Of a stretch of DNA of 27,706 bases, positions 23,246 to 27,706 are shown in pieces (the stretch's first letter is position 1; every line of letters starts with the position of its first letter). Where the stretch lies: the NCBI GenBank assembly GCA_964403795.1, contig CAYOHP010000089.1, positions 1 to 27,706 of the forward strand. Direction: 5' to 3'. Position numbers and translations under genes: made by a program. Below the pieces are notes generated by a model. It saw nothing but the letters and a program-made list of their open reading frames with translations. It did no database searches and was not told where the DNA came from. Source of the DNA: CAYOHP01 sp964403795 [NCBI: uncultured bacterium] (GTDB lineage: Bacteria > Muiribacteriota > UBA6191 > CAZXTJ01).

Positions 23246-24982
23246 CTATCGACCGGCGAAGGGGCCGGCCGGCCGGGACGGGACGCCGGTCCTGGTGCCC
23301 GGGTCGGGTGCCGCCTCCGCCAGTGCGATCGCGAGGCCGGCCAGGGACGTTGCATCCAGGGTGAGGGCAGGAGCCGCTCCGGGGTCCGAACGCCGCCGGG
23401 CCCGCGGTCCCGAGAGGAAGCCCCAGCCGGCGAGTCCGGGCCCGGCCGGGGCGACCAGCAGGACGTGGTCGTCCCGGTCCAGGGTGGGCAGCAGCCGGCC
23501 CAGCAGCTGGTCGACCCGCTCGGCCAACCGGGCCCGGACCGGGGCCAGGGCTTCGAGGCCGGTGCCGGCCCAGCGGACCAGGGGATCCCCGCCGGCCGAC
23601 GACCCGGCCGGGAGCAGGGCGACGGCCTCCGCCATCGAGGGCAGCTCGATCCAGGCGAAGCGGGGCGAGGAGGCCTCCCTTGCCACGGCGGCCCGGTGGG
23701 AGGCGATCGCCAGGTCGCGGTCCAGGGCCACCAGGCCCTCGACCAGGGGGTGGGCGAGGATCGGGGTCGCTCCCAGGAGGCGCTCCCGACGCTCCGGCAG
23801 GTCCGAGAGCGACTCGGGGATCCCGGGGGCCTCCAGGGGTCGCGGCTCGGCTCCCTCGCCGACCCGGCTCCCCGCCGGCTCCGAGCGGAGCCAGGGGAAG
23901 GGCAGGAGGGCGGGCTCCGGGACCGCGGGCGCCGGACCTCCCGACCAGGCCACCGGCCGGCCCCGGCCGGCGAGCATCGAGGCCACCGGGAGGGCGGCCA
24001 GCCGATCCCGGGGCAGGCCCTCGGCGACCACCACGACCACCCGCGGGACCCCGTTCCAGATCTTGCGCCGGGAAGCCGGGTCGCGATCCTCGGCAGGTGC
24101 CGGGTCGACCGGGTCGGGGACGGCACCGCCGGGCGGGGCGAGGATCGCCAGCAACCGGAGCCGTTCCCCCATGCTGGCCGCGGGATCGCGTCGGATGGCC
24201 CGGAACAGGGCGCCTTCCCCGGGACCCGACCGGCCGGCAGCGATCCGTTCCCGACGGGCCCGCAGCCGTTCCCGCGTGACCGGCCCCGGGAGTCCTTCGA
24301 TCCGGGCCTCGCTGTCGGGCCGGACCTCGCCGAGGTCGAACTCGAGCTCCAGGATCTCCTCGCGGACCTCGGCGGGCACCGGCTCTGGCCAGGGGGGCGT
24401 GGTGAGTACCTCCAGGGCACGGACGGGGTCGTCCTCGGCTTCCGAGGCCGCCAGCCGGCCCTGCGGGTCGTCGGGGGGAAGGCCCGGGACCCGGTCGGGA
24501 ACCCCGGGGACGGCGCTCCCGGCCTTCCCATGGCGACGGGCGAGACGCGCCGAGAGGCGGGACGGGAGGCCCCCGACCGGGAAGGACGGAGGGAGCTGTG
24601 CCAGGCGGGCCAGGACCGCTTGCTCGTTCCCTCCCAGGCGGATCGCCAGCCGGGCCTCGGCGATCCGGAGCGAGGGATCGGAGGGATCGAGCGAGACGGC
24701 CGTCCGGAGCGGCTCGCGGGCCTTCGCCGGGTCCCCGGCTTCCAGGTGGGCACGGGCCAGGAGCGCCTGGGTACGGGCCCGGAGCCAGGCGTCGAAACCG
24801 GCGGTACCGGTCCGGTCGGCGAGGCCCGCCAGGGTCCGGAGCGCCTCCCCGGGGCGGCCGGCGTCGAGGTGCCGGGTCGCCGCCGCCAGCTCCTCGACCC
24901 GGGGGTCGGGCGCGGGACCCGGCCAGCAGCCGAGGATCCCGGCTCCCGCCAGGACCAGGGCAGGAACGACCCGTTTGGGCAG
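23246..24982 (-). CDS. TPR lipoprotein with degenerate alkaline-phosphatase-superfamily domain
   Basis: The start chosen is CTG at 24980-24982, with GGGAAGGGAG (24991-25000) eight bases upstream. It yields M-PKRVVPALVLAGAGILGC, a model lipoprotein signal with lipobox ILGC (Cys19). The nearest canonical in-frame start is an ATG at 25102, which would put 40 Pro/Gly/Arg-rich residues ahead of the signal. The 578-residue product has TPR-like helices at about 25-125. A C-terminal region (about 310-560) has RVVVVVAEGLPRDRL, VDQLLGRLLPTLDRDDHVLLV and APAG, matching the shape of phosphodiesterase/sulfatase proteins (VVVDGLRxD... VDxLLGRLL... SDHG). The metal-ligand Asp and the DHG His/Asp are replaced by Glu and Pro/Ala, so it is probably a non-catalytic relative. 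A family match stronger than shape is not proven. Confidence 0.62.
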   Translation of the reverse strand: MPKRVVPALVLAGAGILGCWPGPAPDPRVEELAAATRHLDAGRPGEALRTLAGLADRTGTAGFDAWLRARTQALLARAHLEAGDPAKAREPLRTAVSLDPSDPSLRIAEARLAIRLGGNEQAVLARLAQLPPSFPVGGLPSRLSARLARRHGKAGSAVPGVPDRVPGLPPDDPQGRLAASEAEDDPVRALEVLTTPPWPEPVPAEVREEILELEFDLGEVRPDSEARIEGLPGPVTRERLRARRERIAAGRSGPGEGALFRAIRRDPAASMGERLRLLAILAPPGGAVPDPVDPAPAEDRDPASRRKIWNGVPRVVVVVAEGLPRDRLAALPVASMLAGRGRPVAWSGGPAPAVPEPALLPFPWLRSEPAGSRVGEGAEPRPLEAPGIPESLSDLPERRERLLGATPILAHPLVEGLVALDRDLAIASHRAAVAREASSPRFAWIELPSMAEAVALLPAGSSAGGDPLVRWAGTGLEALAPVRARLAERVDQLLGRLLPTLDRDDHVLLVAPAGPGLAGWGFLSGPRARRRSDPGAAPALTLDATSLAGLAIALAEAAPDPGTRTGVPSRPAGPFAGR

Positions 24983-25064
24983 GACCGCGGCTCCCTTCCC
25001 CCCCGGAGTGTACCTACGGAGCCGTTCGCCGCCGGTCGCGGGCCGGGACCCGGGCAGCCTACCC

Positions 25065-25093
25065 TTGGCCGGGGGAGGTCCCGAGTCTACAGT
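25065..25093 (+). promoter_or_regulatory. Candidate sigma-70 promoter for the tandem CpaF gene
   Basis: TTGGCC (25065-25070), a 17-base spacer and TACAGT (25088-25093) match 4/6 at each hexamer. A start near 25100 would give a leader of about 55 bases. On the opposite strand the overlapping AGTCTA reads TAGACT, a possible -10 for the lipoprotein gene; a start there would lie downstream of the ATG at 25102 and so favour the CTG start. Confidence 0.4.
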
Positions 25094-25121
25094 TGGACGC
25101 ATCCCCGGACACCTCCGGGAG

Positions 25122-25144
25122 GGAGCCCTCGGCTCCTGGGAAGG
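25122..25144 (+). promoter_or_regulatory. Hairpin abutting the SD of the tandem CpaF gene
   Basis: GGAGCC (25122-25127) and GGCTCC (25131-25136) pair around CTC. One base later comes the SD GGGAAGG (25138-25144), nine bases before the ATG at 25154. CCTCC-G-GGAGG lies just upstream (25112-25122) as a competing small stem. Confidence 0.4.
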
Positions 25145-25153
25145 CCCCGCTCG

Positions 25154-27706
25154 ATGAGCCTGCTCAACCGCATCCAGAAGCCCGGACGCGCCCGGCCGGG
25201 CGAGGACAAGAAGATCCCGGTGGCCCAGGAGTTCAAGGCCGCCTGCGAGCGCTGGGTCTTCGACCTCTTCGAATGGGAGGAGCTCCCCAGCTTCGGGAGC
25301 TTCGAGGAGGAGCGGACCTTCTTCCGGGAGAAGCTGGCCGAGGCCAGCCGGGTCGTGATGGGCAAGCACGCCGCCAAGTTCTCGACCCTGCGCCGCAACG
25401 ACATCGAGGCGATCCTGGCCAAGGCCGTCAACGACATGGTCGGGTTCGGACCCCTCCAGCCCCTGCTCGATTCGCCCGGCATCTCGGAGATCATGGTCAA
25501 CGGCCCGCGCCAGATCTTCATCGAGCAGAAGGGCAAGCTGGTCCTCACCGACGTCAAGTTCGAGGACGACTCGCAGGTCCTGCACGTCATCAAGAAGATC
25601 ATCTCGCCCCTGGGCCGGCGCTGCGACCAGTCCCAGCCCCTGGTCGACGCCCGGCTGCCCGACGGCTCGCGGGTCAACGCCCTGATCCCGCCGGTGGCCC
25701 TGAACGGGCCCACCATCACCATCCGGCGCTTCTCCTCCAAGCCCCTCCAGGTCTGGGACATCGTGAAGTTCGGCTCGATCAGCGAGCAGATGGCCCACTT
25801 CCTGAAGATGGCGGTGGAGGCCCGGTTGAACATGGTGGTCTCGGGCGGCACCGGCTCGGGCAAGACCACGACCCTGAACGCCATCTCCTCGTTCATCCCC
25901 CCGGAGGAACGGGTCATCACCGCCGAGGACGCCGCCGAGCTGCAGCTCCAGCAGGACCACGTGGTCTCGCTGGAGACCCGCCCGCCCAACCTCGAGGGCA
26001 AGGGCTCGATCACCATCCGCGACCTGGTGCGCAACGCACTGCGCATGAACCCGGACCGGATCATCGTGGGCGAGTGCCGGGCCGGCGAGGCCCTGGACAT
26101 GCTCCAGGCCATGAACACCGGCAACGACGGGTCGCTCACCACCGGCCACGCCAACAGCCCCAAGGACATGATCGCCCGGCTCGAGACCATGGTGATGATG
26201 GCCGGCATGGACCTGCCCTCGAACGTGATCCGGGAGCAGATCGCCTCGGCGGTCGACATCATCGTCCAGCAGAACCGGCTCCAGGACGGGTCCCGGAAGA
26301 TGACCCACATCACGCACGTGGCCGGGATCAAGAACGGCGAGGTGGAACTCCGGGACATCTACCACTGGGAGCAGGAAGGGGTCGACGAGAACCACAAGGT
26401 GATCGGGAAGCTGGTCGCCACCGGTTACATCCCGCCCTTCATCACCAAGTTCCGGGAGATCACCCACAAGCCGCCCGAGGACCTCTTCGGTCCCGGGACC
26501 TCCTACACCGAGATCCTGGCGGCCGAGGTCAAGGTCCAGGACGACGCCCGCCAGCGGGAGCGGGAGCGGATCGCCCTGGTGGTCGCCAAGCAGAAGGCCG
26601 AGGCCGCCAAGCGTCCGCCCAGCCCCAAGGAGGCCCTGCTCAAGGGCAAGCCTCCCTTCACCTGGGCCGAGGCGGTCCGCATGGCCAAGGAAGGCGGCGG
26701 CGGCCACGGCGGGCACGGGGGCCCCCCCGAGCCCGAGCCGACCCCGGCGCCCGAGTCCAAGCCGGCCGGCGGTGGGGGTCTGTCGGGACGGCTCGCCAAG
26801 CGGGCGGAGGCGGCTCCCGAAGCGGTCAAGGACAAGGCCAAGGACCTCGAGATCGAGGTCCGGCGCGAGGTCCAGAACAAGCTCGCCCTGGCCGCCAAGT
26901 TCGAGAACATCGAGGGGATCAAGGAACCGGACCGGCGGGAGAAGGCCTATATCGCCAAGATCTCGGAACTCCTGAAGCAGACCCTCACGGCCCGGGGGAT
27001 CCGCTTCGACAAGGCCCAGACCGAGGCCTTCGAGCGGCGCCTGCGCAACGAGGTCCTCGGCCTGGGACCGCTCGAGGACCTGCTCCAGGACCCCTCGATC
27101 ACCGAGATCATGATCAACGGCCCGAAGAAGGTCTTCGTCGAGCGCAAGGGCAAGCTGGTGCTCTCGGAGGTGGAATTCGCCGACAACGAGGCGGTGATGC
27201 ACGTCATCCAGAAGATCGTCGCCCCGCTGGGCCGCCGCTGCGACGAGTCGATGCCGCTGGTGGACGCCCGCCTGAAGGACGGCTCCCGGGTGAACGCGGT
27301 GATCCCCCCGATCGCGCTGTGCGGTCCCACCCTGACCATCCGCCGGTTCTCGAAGACCCCGCTCACGATGGACAAGCTGATCGGCTTCGGGGCGCTCACC
27401 AAGGAGATGGCGGAGTTCATCCACGCCTGCGTCCGGATCCACCTGAACATCGTGATCTCGGGCGGCACCGGCTCGGGCAAGACCACCATGCTGAACGCGG
27501 TCTCGAGCTTCATCGAGCCCGACGAACGGATCATCACGGTGGAGGACGCGGCCGAGCTCCAGCTCCAGCAGGACCACGTGATCTCGCTGGAGACCCGCCC
27601 GCCCAACACCGAAGGCAAGGGTGCGGTCACCATCCGCGACCTGATCAAGAACTGCCTCCGGATGAGGCCGGAGCGCATCATCGTGGGCGAGTGCCGTGGG
27701 CCCGAG
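25154..27706 (+). CDS. cpaF: Tandem double CpaF/TadA-type secretion ATPase, 3' truncated
   Basis: One uninterrupted frame of 851 codons runs from the ATG to the window end; I read it codon by codon without a stop. Module 1 has GFGPL (97-101), EIMVNGP, RINAL-type ring motifs, Walker A SGGTGSGKTT (230-239, Lys237), AEDAAELQLQQDHVVSLETR, Walker B IIVGECR (303-309) and the His box TTGHANSP. It closes with a normal C-terminus (about residue 450). A Lys/Glu-rich helix and a Gly/His/Pro linker (about 514-542) lead to module 2: GLGPL (636-640), EIMINGP, Walker A SGGTGSGKTT (769-778, Lys776) and IIVGECRGPE at the edge. CpaF is the hexameric cytoplasmic ATPase that powers Tad/Flp pilus assembly or type II/IV-like secretion. 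Normal CpaF has one module of 400-500 residues. Both ATP sites look intact so far. Confidence 0.92.
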   Translation, partial: MSLLNRIQKPGRARPGEDKKIPVAQEFKAACERWVFDLFEWEELPSFGSFEEERTFFREKLAEASRVVMGKHAAKFSTLRRNDIEAILAKAVNDMVGFGPLQPLLDSPGISEIMVNGPRQIFIEQKGKLVLTDVKFEDDSQVLHVIKKIISPLGRRCDQSQPLVDARLPDGSRVNALIPPVALNGPTITIRRFSSKPLQVWDIVKFGSISEQMAHFLKMAVEARLNMVVSGGTGSGKTTTLNAISSFIPPEERVITAEDAAELQLQQDHVVSLETRPPNLEGKGSITIRDLVRNALRMNPDRIIVGECRAGEALDMLQAMNTGNDGSLTTGHANSPKDMIARLETMVMMAGMDLPSNVIREQIASAVDIIVQQNRLQDGSRKMTHITHVAGIKNGEVELRDIYHWEQEGVDENHKVIGKLVATGYIPPFITKFREITHKPPEDLFGPGTSYTEILAAEVKVQDDARQRERERIALVVAKQKAEAAKRPPSPKEALLKGKPPFTWAEAVRMAKEGGGGHGGHGGPPEPEPTPAPESKPAGGGGLSGRLAKRAEAAPEAVKDKAKDLEIEVRREVQNKLALAAKFENIEGIKEPDRREKAYIAKISELLKQTLTARGIRFDKAQTEAFERRLRNEVLGLGPLEDLLQDPSITEIMINGPKKVFVERKGKLVLSEVEFADNEAVMHVIQKIVAPLGRRCDESMPLVDARLKDGSRVNAVIPPIALCGPTLTIRRFSKTPLTMDKLIGFGALTKEMAEFIHACVRIHLNIVISGGTGSGKTTMLNAVSSFIEPDERIITVEDAAELQLQQDHVISLETRPPNTEGKGAVTIRDLIKNCLRMRPERIIVGECRGPE

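Noticed and set aside
23246-27577. A 1443-codon minus-strand open frame
   Set aside because: Only the part from about 24982 (or 25102) to 23246 looks like a protein with lipobox and TPR helices. The rest is antisense to the CpaF modules.
1-27706. CRISPR arrays, tRNA or rRNA genes, transposases
   Set aside because: No regularly spaced direct repeats, no recognisable tRNA or rRNA sequence and no transposase motif were seen on either strand by eye.

Overview
The window is about 27.7 kb of very GC-rich DNA from what looks like a diderm (Gram-negative-type) bacterium. The evidence for two membranes is three lipoproteins with clear lipoboxes plus a probable fourth, two predicted outer-membrane beta-barrels that end in phenylalanine, and many Sec signal peptides. 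No marker gene fixes the phylum. The mix (PorV/PorQ-like barrel, tandem GT-C mannosyl/arabinosyl-transferase-like proteins, Tad/CpaF secretion ATPase, many secreted orphans) would suit a Planctomycetota, Eisenbacteria or Myxococcota-like lineage, but this is only an inference. Coding density is high. Nearly all of the longest overlapping open frames are GC-driven shadows.

Layout. 1-2933: two tandem GT-C-type membrane glycosyltransferase paralogs (+), the first cut by the window edge. 3038-3979 (-): PorV/PorQ-like barrel. 4296-5603 (+): secreted protein with a helical middle and a collagen-like Pro/Gly tail. 5578-10118: three paralogous lipoproteins built on carboxypeptidase-regulatory-like (beta-sandwich) repeats, two on minus and one on plus. 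14072-10123 (-): a probable three-gene operon of two secreted orphans and a TPR protein. 17225-14161 (-): a PLP aminotransferase translationally coupled to dnaX, the one clear housekeeping block. 17413-18924 (+): outer-membrane barrel. 24982-18939 (-): four consecutive genes for exported proteins: a TPR lipoprotein with a degenerate alkaline-phosphatase-like domain, an exported HipA/PI4K-like kinase, a small four-cysteine protein and a coiled-coil protein. 25154-end (+): one continuous reading frame that holds two complete-looking CpaF/TadA ATPase modules in tandem, open at the window end.

The most notable items are the double CpaF ATPase, the kinase-fold protein with intact catalytic residues behind a Sec signal peptide, the phosphatase-like lipoprotein that appears to start at CTG and to have lost its metal ligands, a ~77-nt intergenic repeat placed just downstream of two stop codons, and a recurring arrangement in which a perfect or near-perfect hairpin abuts the Shine-Dalgarno (SD) sequence of genes for exported proteins. 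The genes work together only loosely as far as can be seen: most encode envelope or exported proteins, and the Tad-type ATPase suggests pilus or secretion genes continue beyond the right edge.
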